Shown piece after piece: positions 40,504-52,831 of a DNA stretch of 53,500 bases (the stretch's first letter is position 1; every line of letters begins with the position of its first letter). The translations under genes were made by a program, and so were the position numbers. The stretch is taken from the NCBI RefSeq assembly GCF_037975245.1, contig NC_092576.1, positions 44,678,611 through 44,732,110 of the forward strand, given 5' to 3'. The DNA is from Apostichopus japonicus. Its lineage: Eukaryota > Echinodermata > Holothuroidea > Aspidochirotida > Stichopodidae. The notes under the pieces are model-generated. The model was not told where the DNA came from. It saw only the letters and a list, made by a program, of their open reading frames with translations, and did not search any database.

Positions 40504-43133
40504 TTCAAGAAGTAATTTGTATTTTCTTTATTTCGAGGACACTAGGACCTAATGAATCCAATTAACACTTTGGACTCGAACACTTCCAATGATATTTCTA
40601 CAACTTTGGGAAATCCTACTCTTCTGAATCATATTTTTTCTGAGCGTGATTTAATCTCCAATGAAGATGATGATCAGGTTGATAATTATTCATCTAATTT
40701 TGATTCCTCTTTATATTATGATACACAATTTTTCACATAGCACCTTTTCTATTATTCACCTTAATGCTCGTAGCTTAATGCGTAATTATGATACTATTCG
40801 CGATTTCTTAGCATCTTCATTATTTAAATTTACAGTTATAGCTATTACGGAGACCTGGTTGCATTCCGATACTAATCTTGATTTAATTCAAATCCCAGAT
40901 TATACTTTTACGCGTAGGGACAGTGATACTAAACGGGGTGGTGGTGGTGGTTTTTATGTCCATAATTCAGTATCTTTTACTGTTAGAAATGATTTAATGT
41001 CCAACCCTTTATTATTTGAATCTTTATTTATTGATGTAAAATTTGACAACAAATCTCTTCTATAGGAGTAATTTATAAGCCCCCTGACATTCCAATATCC
41101 AATTTTAATGATGAACTGTCAAGCCTAATTAATAATGTAAGTGTTTTCAGTAAGACTTGCTATATCTGTGGTGATTTTAATATTGACTTGTTAAAAAGTG
41201 ATCATGATTCTAATGTATCCAATTTCTTAGATCTAATGTATTCCCATTCTTACTTTCCACTTATTTCAAAACCAACTAGAATTACTCCACAATCAGCCTC
41301 ACTCATTGACAACATCTTTTGTAATGATACTTTTGTTAACTTAAGCTCGGGGATTCTATTATCAGACATAAGTGACCACTTGCCTGTTTATTGTTGTAGG
41401 AATTTTAAAACTCACTCATTACCATGCTCCAATAACTGTTTTTACCATAAGAGGACCAGTAAAGATTCTTTATGTAATATCAATTTAGAACTTTCTTCTT
41501 TTGATTGGAACCTATTATACAATCTCCGAGATGTTGATACTGCATATAACGTTTTTGTCGATAATATTAACAATATCATTTCTAAGCACTGTGTAGTTAA
41601 GCAATTTAAAAGAAAATCCAATACTATTCGCTCACCTTGGATAACATCAAGTATTTTAACTTCAATTTCAAAAAAGAATAAATTATATAAAAAGTACCTT
41701 CTTAATCCTTCCAGTACCAATAAAAGTAAATATACTCTTTATAAAAATAAACTGACAAAAATTATCAGATTAGTCAAGAAGATGTATTATGAAAACTGTT
41801 TCAAAGACAACAAAAATAATTTAAAGAAAACATGGTATACGATTAATAAAATTCTTGGTCGTACTTCTATCAATACTCCAATTGATAAAAAATTTGTTAA
41901 TTACAAATAAATTTGACATGGCCGAGAAATTTGATGACTTTTTTGCTAATATAGGTAATAACCTTGCAAGTTCTATTCCCACTTGTCACTCAAAATTTAC
42001 AGATTTTCTTACTGATAGTAACCCATCATCTCTATTTCTCTCACCAACCAACTCCTCTGAAATTATCAATTTAATAATTCAATTGAAAAGGGGCTCTTGT
42101 GGTCTTGATAATATTTCTGTTCAGTTTCTCCAAGAAAATGGTTTTATTATAGCTGCCCCTCTTACATATATTTTTAATTTATCAATATCTACAGGTGTTG
42201 TTCCAACTCGTACTAAAGAAGCTAAAGTTACTCCAATTTTCAAAGGTGGTGATAAGCTATCTATTAACAATTACAGGCCCATCTCAGTTCTTTCATTTTT
42301 ATCGAAACTCTTAGAACGTATTATATATAACCGTACTGTACATTTTTTAGACACGAACAACATTATTACTGATAGACAATTTGGATTTCGTAAGGGGCGT
42401 TCTACAGACATGGCAGCTTTGGATGTATCACAATATATCATTAATGGCTTTAACATTAAGGAATATTCTTTGGGTGTATTTTTAGATTTATCTAAAGCCT
42501 TTGATACTGTCAATCATGGAATTCTCTTCAACAAATTGTATCATTATGGTATAAGAGGGGTTGCATTTAACTGGTTTGTTAATTATCTATCTGGCAGACG
42601 CCAATGTGTACATATTGATAATCATTATTCTAATTTCAGTAAAATTACATGTGGAGTACCACAAGGGTCAATTTTAGGTCCACTGCTTTTCTCCTTGCAT
42701 ATAAATGATATTATAAATTGTTCAAACACCTTGTATTTTACACTTTTCGCAGATGACACCAGTATACTATATAAACACAAAGATATAAATCATGCTGCAT
42801 CTACTATACATTTTGAATTAGCTAAAGTCTCTACTTGGTGTCAAGTAAATAAATTATCTTTGAATATTAACAAAACCCACGTTATGATTTTTCACCCAAA
42901 CCACAAAAAAATCAAGAACATAGATATATGTATTGGCAACTCACAGTTAAAGCGTGTTGAGGTTATAAAATTCCTAGGTTTATTTATTGATCCTGCTCTA
43001 AAGTGGTCTTCCCACATCTCCAAGATTAAAACTACCATTCCAAAAACTGTTGGAGTCCTTTATAAAATCAAAGACTTTGTTCCAATGTATATTCTTAAGA
43101 ACTTGTATAATACTCTCATACTACCTCACCTTA

Positions 43134-43141
43134 ATTATTGT
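43134..43141. repeat. 8-bp target-site duplication, left copy
   Basis: ATTATTGT here matches ATTATTGT at 45408-45415, bracketing the minus-strand retrotransposon. The right copy could be read as slightly longer (ATTATTATTGT). Confidence 0.7.
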
Positions 43142-45407
43142 AAAGTAAAGTAAAGTAACATTTATTGATATCAATCATAAAATGAAGACATGATAAAATG
43201 GAATCCGCAGCTTAAAAATATGCAAAATATATAAAAATACAAAAATATGATAAAAATTTCATCTAGTTATGTGACAATTCAAAAACTTAATACCCCTCGG
43301 TAAAAAAGAATGTCTAAAGCGTTCAGTACCCATACGAGGTAGGGTATACAACCTACGTGGAATGGTGTAAAACTTATGGAGAGGATGGTCAGGATCAGTC
43401 AAAATCCCTCTTACATACTGAAGTACAATATCTTCAATGCACTGATCATCTACAGAATAAAACTTTCTAAAATGTCTGTTTATCAAATTGAGTTGTGTCT
43501 TGAAACAGGAAGAGAGCCACACAGGAGCACAATAGACCATGAGGGAAAGCACCATGGAACGGAAGAGCCAAAGCTGTTTTTCATATTCTAGACCAAATCC
43601 TCCCAACCTATAAATACAATATAACCGCTGCTTTATTTTCACAAGTGTAGAGCCTATATGAGAGTCCCAATTGAGAGAATGATTAAAAATGAGTCCTAAA
43701 TACTTAAAATCTGACACAACCTCAACCTCACTATCATTAATTATAACTGGATCATGCATCTGAACTGAACGGAAATCAACAATTAATTCCTTGGTCTTGG
43801 AGCTGTTAATAAAAAGGTAATTGGTTTCACACCACGCTACAGTCTCCGCAATAGCTGTGTGGTAATTGACAATGCTCTGTGGATATTTATCATTACACAA
43901 ACCAACAATAACCGTATCATCTGCATATTTTATAATGTAAACATTTTCATAAAGTGAGGACAAGGAATCAGTATAAACGGCAAACAGCAATGGTGATAAA
44001 CAACACCCTTGTGGGACACCAGTATTAGTGACAATATCTTCACTGCTGATCCCATCACAGTATATATATTGAGTTCTGTTGAATAAAAAGTGATACAGCA
44101 ATGAAATGATGTTGTTGTTTACATGAGCATCTAACGTACGAAGTAAGTTCGAATTGCTGAGAGTGTTAAATGCGGAGCTAAAGTCCATAAAACAAACCCT
44201 GGCAAAATTACCGACAGTGTCCACATGTTGGCGTAGAACTGTATCCAACAGCAAACACGCATCCACAGTTGATCTTCCACTGCGGTATGCGAACTAATAC
44301 ATGTCCAATGATGGAATACATTCTATGATTTCAGTGCGAATAAGCTTCTCGAAACATTTCATAATGACACTAGTCAAAGCAATGGGCCGGTAGTCCTTCT
44401 TTTCCACTGCGTGAGGCACTTTCATCAAAGGGATAATCTTACTTCGTTTCCAGTCATTAGGAATGTATCCACTTTTATAACATTGAGTGAAGAGCTTATA
44501 ACAAATTTCGGGAAGTTCAAGATGACAATGTTTCAGTAGCCAGCCGAGGACACCGTCGGGACCGCATGATTTGGAAGGTCTACTTGCCTTGAGTACAGCA
44601 CTGACGTCAGAAAGCAAAAAGGGAGGCTCCCGTTCTTCATCGACATCGGGTGGGTTGAAATCGTGATCTGTTCTTTCAAAACGACAGAAGAATCTATTCC
44701 AATGATTCGCCTACACATTCGCATAATCGGGTTCCGGTAATTTGTTGCACCCCATCATGGTTTTCAGACCCCTCCACATTTCTCTCGGATTAGTAGTCGC
44801 TTTCGACATCACCCGGTCTTTGTACTGATGCTTAGCGGAGCGGATTTCTGATTTAACACGAGCGTTAATAGTTCTTAGTTCATTGTTATTCCCCCTCAAT
44901 TGATGTTTCTCTTTCAGCAGGCACTTAATCTGATTATTCATCCATGGGTGATTATTGGGATACACTCGAAACTCCTTAACCGGTATCGTAGTGTCAATAC
45001 AGAATCTCAGATAGCATGATATGATTGTCACTGTTTGATCAATGTTCCCAGGTTCGATCATAGCCTCCCATTCTGTTGTATCCAGCGTATGACGTAGTTT
45101 TTCCATGGCAACGGTATCCTCGTACATGAGACGAGATTGAACGGTCGGCTTAACCTTTTTGAACTTCGTAGTATAATTAGGCTTCAGATAAACTGTCATA
45201 TGATCGGAAGCACCCAAAGGGGGCATCAGCGAGCACTTGTATAAATTCTGCACAGATGTGAAACATTGATCCAGAATGTGGTTTCCCCGTGTGGCGATTG
45301 TGACTTGTGGATAAAATCTCCTCAGAACCCTCTGATTGAAGTCGCGCAAAGCTAAAATAATGCCATCTGGATGTTGGCCTTCACAGGCATGAATAATGTC
45401 CTCGATT
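43142..45407 (-). mobile_element. 5'-truncated non-LTR retrotransposon (CR1/Rex-like) nested in the outer element
   Basis: About 2.27 kb on the minus strand, ending at its 3' side in short ACTTT tandem repeats (43142-43159) preceded by AATAAA (43161-43166). It begins inside the endonuclease domain, so the 5' half is missing, the usual result of incomplete reverse transcription. It is flanked by an 8-bp duplication and interrupts ORF2 of the outer element, so it arrived later. It carries two premature stops against at least five breaks in the outer ORF2, consistent with a younger insertion. Confidence 0.88.
43259..45406 (-). pseudogene. reverse transcriptase ORF of the nested element, truncated, two premature stops
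   Basis: One continuous frame of about 716 codons, broken only by TAG codons at 44711-44713 and 44294-44296; the latter falls before FAYRSGRSTVDA, where I would expect Gln. It starts in the endonuclease C-terminal part: LRDFNQ, where GDFN is usual (so a Gly-to-Arg change), then GASDHMTVYL. Then come the linker, SCGPDGVLGWLLKHC, DYRPIALTSVIMKCFEKL, VCFMDFSSAFNTL (first catalytic Asp), NTGVPQGCCLSPLLF, IIKYADDTVIVG (YADD active site) and YLGLIFNHSLNWDSHI. The end, HPLHKFYTIPRRLYTLPRMG through FRHSFLPRGIKFLN, is the C-terminal motif common in CR1/Rex-type elements. It has no start of its own and is not functional. Confidence 0.88.
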
Positions 45408-45415
45408 ATTATTGT
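45408..45415. repeat. 8-bp target-site duplication, right copy
   Basis: ATTATTGT, the partner of 43134-43141. Immediately after it the outer ORF2 reading frame resumes (GTTTGGGGTAAT, encoding VWGN). Confidence 0.7.
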
Positions 45416-45960
45416 TTGGGGTAATGCATATTCTACCTACCTAAAGCAATTGCTTTTATTACAAAGAAGGCTGTCCGTGTTATTACACAGTCTGATTTCT
45501 TAGCACATACCCCACCACTATTCAGCTCACTGAACTTACTAGATATTTTTGATTTACATAGATACCATTGTGCAGTTTTTATTTTTAAGTCTATTAATAA
45601 TAAATTACCAGTCAATTTTAATGATTACTTTAATTTCAATTATAATATACATAACTAACACACCAGATCCTCTGGACATTTATTTTCATTGCCCATAAAT
45701 ACCGATGTCTTTAAACGTTCCATCGTCTGTTATGGTGTTAATTTCTGGAATAGCCTACTTGTTAGCTTTATTTTTGGTGGGCTTCTTGTACAACCTACGG
45801 CTTCCAAGCCCTTCCACCATTTTCTCTCCGTAATTTCCATTATTTTTCTTTTATTTGATTTACTACTTATTATTTTCTCTGCATGGTATTGTCTTCACAG
45901 TCCTATTATTATATAAACATTGTGAGAAAATGGAAAAATAAATGAAATGAAATGAAATAA

Positions 45961-47015
45961 ACTAAAAGTATTTCAAATCATGATTTGAAATGAATAGAAC
46001 ATAAATCTGTAAAACAATAAAAAAAAAGCGAAGTTTAAAAGGAAAATAAAATAATAAAAACAAAAATATTGAAACAATCAAACAAGTTATTTAAGTCTCA
46101 ATTACTTTAATATACAGAATATAAAATTGTCATTTGAAATCATTTGATATAATGTAACATCCAAGTAATCCTATTTTCTTCATGTTAAGAACGATACTAC
46201 ACTGGAGCAGAAAGAAATGAGGAAATGATGACTTAGAACAAAAATATCCCAGATATTAATTAGTTGTTATAGTTCGATTTTAATAACACAATGTCATTTA
46301 TTCTTAACATTTAAACGATTTCGGTGGCTCTGGTCTTGTTAGATTCAAGACATTACGTAACTCAGTTTTAATCAAAGGTTTAATCGAAACAAAGCATTCC
46401 AAAATGTCTGCTTAAAAATAGTTTAGAATTATTTACAGAATTATGCGTTTATTTAATGTTATGGGTAGCAGAGTGTTTGTCGGGGAGGGGGGGGGGTGGT
46501 CGGGGAGGTGGTGATAGAGGTCTGGAACTGGAATCATTACATTACATACAATTGGACCAATGAAGGATTTGATATCCTGCTTTCGAGGAGTGCATGGATG
46601 CCGGAGAGCAGGTCACCAGCAATACTTAACCAACAAACAAACAAACCATTACGCAGGTACCAAATACTTTGTTACATATTGTGGAAAGAATAAAATCCTA
46701 AAAAATACTGCACATTACCGTTTACTTCCATTCTACAAATGAGCGTTCCGGTTGTGGTGCAAATTACTACTCTCCCAAACCTTCGGTCACGTAAGAATCT
46801 AACTCCTTCAACAAGATCTCACTATAGTTACTGCCATCGTTATAATCTTTATGTTTTGAGAACCGTTCAAATAAAAGCCAATTCCTCATTGGCGACTTCA
46901 GTAGGCAGGGAAATCCTGTTTTATAAAGATAACATTATATATATTAGGTAACATTGTTATCATAATAAACGGATCGATCAAAATACTTATTAGAAGAAAA
47001 ATTGGGAAATAATAC
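45961..47015. other. non-coding stretch, no gene seen
   Basis: AT-rich, with a G run near 46486-46497. Overlapping 60-70-codon frames near 46500-46950 show no domain and I do not support them as genes. Confidence 0.5.
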
Positions 47016-47120
47016 CTAGAAAAAACCCTCTGAATCCTCCAACCCCGGAAAAGCGTCTGCAATACCATGAGCCCAAAAATGATTTAACCAACCAGCTAAA
47101 CAAAACATGGCGGCACGTGA
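47016..47120 (-). promoter_or_regulatory. possible minus-strand promoter/start region with CACGTG and YY1-like motif
   Basis: On the minus strand CACGTG (47114-47119) runs directly into GCCGCCATGTTTTG, which is both a strong start context and similar to a YY1 core (GCCGCCAT). The ATG (47108-47106) opens a 30-codon frame ending in TAG at 47018. The surroundings (47100-47190) are CpG-richer than the flanks. No continuation exon was identified. Confidence 0.25.
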
Positions 47121-47985
47121 TACAAGGGAGCGACCGGTATGAAGTTGCCCTCTATGTGGGCGCACTATCCGTGCGGCGCCCTCTACAATGCCGAGGTAGG
47201 TCTTCTCATAAATTGTGTGCACCTTAACATTCTTGTAAAGTTCAACGAAGGAATTAATTTCTCTCTGTAAGTATACTTTACTCACCTAAATATTGTTTTT
47301 ATGCTAAATGAGATTATTTGTTATACATGACAAATTTGAAGGAAACAGAAATGGAACAAGATAATGCTCTTTAACATGTTTGTGTTTCAGAAAACAGTAT
47401 TGTGACCCGCTGACCTTAACATCCCTTATGTCTCTTAATTCTGAATCTGTATTTATTTTTCCCCTTGTTACGATCCACCTCACTTTATTTAAACATTTCA
47501 TATTTACGTCCCTAATTAGATTACAGATGCCAAAGGGCTGACGAGCCATGAAATTGTTCAGATTTAACACTTTTCTTTCAACTGATTCTATTATTTTCTG
47601 TGTGTCGTCCAATTGAGTGACGTCACCATATCGCTAATATTCATTTCCTAATAAACTTTCAATTGTTTACCAAGAGTTTTTGTCCCGGTAAGTATTAACT
47701 GATGACTTACGATCATTTTATTTGTTTCCCCTCCAAATTGATAATCTAATGAGGGAAGATGGAATTATACTAACCATTATAATAACCGTTTTAGTAAAAA
47801 AACACATGTTAGCAGATAAATAAATGTATCGCTTTAAGCTATAGCCTTCTTACGCCTCATTAGCGTTATGCAATGATGAAAAAATGCTTTTTTGTCTTGT
47901 TAATAGAAGGAACTTTTCACTCAGTTTATACATTTAATCAAGGATCAGCCTGGTAAACACAAACTATATTATAATCAGTTACACC
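47121..47985. other. non-coding stretch, no gene seen
   Basis: Short frames only. Confidence 0.5.
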
Positions 47986-49223
47986 TGAAGCAGTTGAAAT
48001 TAGTGACCAGATATGATTAGAAAGTCACAAATATAGAAACAAATATCTGGTTAATGATGGAGAATTGTTTATTATATTAAGACTTTACAATTAAAAGTAG
48101 CAAACTAAATCACTTTTAACAACTACAATTTAAATTACTATGGTAGAGAATATTCAGCTTTATTGACTTACTGATAGACATCGTTGTCTTGAAGTTCTTG
48201 AAACTCTGCTCATCGTATTCCTAAACAAGAGGGACAGTATAAGTAATGAATATGTATAAGATAACACCGAAGCAAAGACAATGCAGTCTTTTGAAATGTT
48301 GTAAATATTCATCATATGCAGCCATATAAGTAGTGTTTTCTCAAAGGTTATCGATTTAGGTCAAACCAAACTTAATTTCGTTCATTTTGAAATTCGTTTG
48401 GCATATATTTTCAAATGTTTTGACATTATTGTCCTAATTAATATTATTTCAGGTGTCATTTAATGGATTCCTAACGAGTACATCCTGCGAATATTTTAGT
48501 ACTGAACACGTAATACACAAGACCGATAATCCTTAAAGCCATGGTCCCTAATGCTGTGGTCGCTTTGATTCTTTGCTTGAAAGGACTAATTTGCGAATGT
48601 TGGAGTTGAAGCAGTTGAAATTAGTGAACAGATATGATTAGAAAGTCACATATATAGAAATAAATATCTGGTAAATGATGGAGAATTGTTTATTATATTT
48701 AGACTTTACAATTAAAAATAGCAAACAAAATTACTTTTCATTAAATATAATTTAAAATACTAAGGAAGAGAATACTCAGCTTTATTGACTTACAGATATC
48801 CATTTCAGGTAGCTCAGGAAACTCTCCTTATCGAATCCCTTAACGAGAGGGAAAGTATAAGTAATGAATATGTATAAGATAACACAGAAGAAAAGACAAT
48901 GCAGTATATTTAAATGTTGTAAATATTCATCATATGCAGCCATATAAGTAGTGTTTCCTCAAAGGTTATCAATTTAGGTCAAACCAAACTTAATTTCTTT
49001 CATTTTAAAATTCGTTTGGCATGTTTTTCAAATGTCTTGACAGTGTTTGTCATAATTATAATTATTTCAGGTGTCATTTTAGGGATTTCTAACGAGAACA
49101 TCATGCGAATATTTTAGTACTGAACACGTAATAAACATGACCGATAAATCCATGAAGCCATGATCACTAATGCTGTGGTCGCTTTGATTCCGTGCTTGAA
49201 AGGACTCATTTGCGAAGGTTGGA
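47986..49223 (+). repeat. diverged direct tandem duplication, unit 621 bp
   Basis: Unit 1 (47986-48606) and unit 2 (48607-49223) both start TGAAGCAGTTGAAATTAGTG and end with a GAAAGGACT...TTTGCGAA...TTGGA stretch. They align along the whole length with scattered substitutions and small indels, so the event is old. No reading frame is conserved between the two units. Confidence 0.93.
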
Positions 49224-50050
49224 TTCGAAAGAAAAAAACGAATAAGTAAGTATATAAATAACAAAAATGAGTCGTGTTTGCCAACAAATATTGACTCATA
49301 GAACAAGGAAATAATCCTCTCCTAATCAATAAAAGTGATTTTTGTGTATAATAGGATTACTGTACAAGATTCAGTTCACACCCATCCTCTTCCCTGCTGG
49401 TAACAATTAAATGACCCTATCCAGGGGATATCTCTTGATGTCACGATGACTGAATCAATGCAACCAAATGTACTATCATATATTGGTGCGATGCAGGGAA
49501 TTCTCCGTCCTATTTTTAACATTATTCTGTTAACCTGTGTAGCCATTTTCAATTGAGCTATAGAGTTTAACATTTTCATCTTAAGAATTCACAAATGTAG
49601 GAGCCATATCAAATCAAAATCAACTCACGCGATTATGCAATACAAGGTGAGAGTTTAAGAGCTGATGAAGGGTGCAACATTCTTTAAGGGTTAAAGTGAC
49701 CCGATTACTCAATTTTGAAGGTAAACTGAGTTTGATCATTTCATGTGGGGTATATATTTCCAGCTAAACCCTACCCCTCTCGATTCTTCCTCTTTAACTT
49801 TGAAACCAATTGGATCAAAGTGTAGGTACAATTTTGGGCAAGCCATGTCACTATATGACGTTCATACTGTTGTACATTTACTAAAGAAATTCTTTAAAGT
49901 CACAGTTCGTGACATGCAACGGGATCGTTATTTTAGTTGACTCTCCTGACCATGCTAAATCGGGTTCTACTCTTATGTGTTTTTTAATTATTTTTTTATG
50001 GCGGAACTTGTGTTACCAATAACAACTCTTATTTCCAATGGTGGATTATT
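49224..50050. other. non-coding stretch, no gene seen
   Basis: Nothing recognised. Confidence 0.5.
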
Positions 50051-50438
<388 letters not shown>

Positions 50439-50441
<3 letters not shown>

Positions 50442-51456
50442 GGTAATATGCATATACAGTAACAGTAAGCCTTGACTTTTTTTTTTTTAGTTGTGATGGG
50501 AGAGATTGGAGAGATATTGAGTGAATAAGAGACAAAGATATTCATTTTCAGGCTTTTTTAAACCTGCTTGGATAAAGAGGACCCTCAAAACCCTGTGGAA
50601 CAAGAAATTCAGATTACTTCCTTGGAAGTTTCGTTCTATGTCGTTAATTTCTCTGTAAATATCTGTAATGTTATTCTCAATTCAAAAGGAAAGGCAATCC
50701 GGACGTTCACTGGTAAAAATGGCCGCTGTTTATGAATAAAGTTTAAACAAGTTTGACCGTTTAGAGACATTGAAAACTCGCTCAAACCACATGCCGCACT
50801 CTGAAAAAAAAGTTACTTTCTGTAGCTTGTAAGTGAATTTTTTTGGTTATGTCGCTACAACATGTAGACAGTAATGAAACATGATACCTTGTTATCTCTT
50901 AGATGGATAAAAGATGTACATCGCTGATATGTATTGATATGTATTGATGGTATTAACCGTATAGCTGTATGTGTTGACTGTACACTAGTGTTTAATTACC
51001 GACGGTAGCAAGCTGTGTGTTTATTTCTGGAATTGATAGTGAAGTCTAACACTTCTGTTACACTTCATTCGAAACTACGTCAGATTACCGGCATTAGACG
51101 TTCTTTTTGCGCGAGCCTTTACTTCCTATTAATGTGCAATATATAAGGGCAATTTGCTTCATTTTTTTCATTGACATGAATATAGCTATACTGATCAATG
51201 TTATTAATATTTTTCCTGCATCTCCATGGTTATACATTACAGTAATGTTCAAGATGTCTAGAGACGTAATTTATCAACATGTATTACAAGTATTAAACTA
51301 TGAGTGATTTCTAAAACACCGGCGAAGAAAGTTGGTGGACTAAAGACGTTCATGACAAGAGGTTAGGGTAATTTACATCTTCATATCAATTGGGTAACAT
51401 ATTTCAGTTTTAAACAATTTAGTCGGACGAGTCCTCCCTACCTCTGTCTTTTCCAG
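50439..51456. other. non-coding stretch, probably intron if the next exon is real
   Basis: No recognised feature other than a T run at 50479-50489 and a duplicated GATATGTATT at about 50927-50946. Confidence 0.5.
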
Positions 51457-51566
51457 ATGAACGCAAGGCCATACATGTTTCGCCTTTAAGGAGAAATACT
51501 TCACCACGTCAACTTATCCGTCACCTGCTTGATGACTACACACCAAATTTCCCATGGTACAATTTT
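51457..51566 (+). CDS. internal exon candidate, 110 bp, product unknown
   Basis: A strong acceptor (pyrimidine-rich CTACCTCTGTCTTTTCCAG ending at 51456) and a consensus donor (GTATGT at 51567) bracket a frame that is open in only one phase. It reads ERKAIHVSPLRRNTSPRQ then LIRHLLDDYTPNFPWYNF, after two bases that complete a codon. The other two phases hit stops. The segment is GC-richer than its flanks and the middle could form a short amphipathic helix (RQLIRHLLDDY). This is faintly reminiscent of the N-terminal helix of Cys-loop receptor ligand-binding domains, but I do not claim that identity. The previous exon must end after the first base of a codon, and this one ends on a codon boundary. 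Confidence 0.4.

Positions 51567-52829
<1,263 letters not shown>

Positions 52830-52831
<2 letters not shown>

Larger units (their letters stand above)
40552..45760 (+). pseudogene. retrotransposon ORF2 (endonuclease + reverse transcriptase), frameshifted and split
   Basis: The frame probably starts at 40552 (MNPINTLD...) and shifts near 40735, 41063 and 41905. Endonuclease motifs are LNARSL, ITETWLH (catalytic Glu), CGDFNID and SDHLP (catalytic Asp-His). Reverse transcriptase motifs are INNYRPIS, QFGFRKGRST, LDLSKAFDTVNH, GVPQGSILGPLLF and LFADDTSI (FADD active site). The frame is cut after LPHLNYC at 43141 by the inserted minus-strand element. It resumes at 45414 with VWGNAY, shifts again near 45455, and meets a TAA at 45656 before INTDVFKRSIVCYGVNFWNSL, the usual C-terminal end of CR1-group enzymes. 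These breaks mean no functional enzyme. In an intact element the product nicks target DNA and reverse-transcribes the element RNA there. Confidence 0.85.
39600..45960 (+). mobile_element. CR1-group non-LTR retrotransposon, interrupted by a second element
   Basis: Two reading frames (ORF1 at 39769, ORF2 from 40552) are followed by a 3' end of short TGAAA-type tandem repeats (about 45936-45960), as in CR1/L2-type elements. The coding order is L1-like RNA-binding protein, apurinic endonuclease, then reverse transcriptase. The copy is split at 43141 by a minus-strand element, and the ORF2 reading frame resumes at 45416 with VWGNAYSTYL and then VRVITQSDFLAHTPPLF. ORF2 carries several frameshifts, so this copy is dead for autonomous movement although its ORF1 is open. 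The 5' boundary is uncertain and the start given is a rough estimate. Confidence 0.85.

Noticed and set aside
40269-40508. Minus-strand 79-codon frame opposite retrotransposon ORF1
   Set aside because: It is an antisense shadow of the intact ORF1, which has recognisable domains.
46496-46951. Three overlapping 60-70-codon plus-strand frames
   Set aside because: Different frames of the same DNA, no domain, no splice context, and one begins in a G run.
49079-49329. Overlapping minus-strand frames of 71-75 codons with hydrophobic stretches
   Set aside because: They lie in unit 2 of the 621-bp duplication and are not open in unit 1, so there is no sign of coding constraint.
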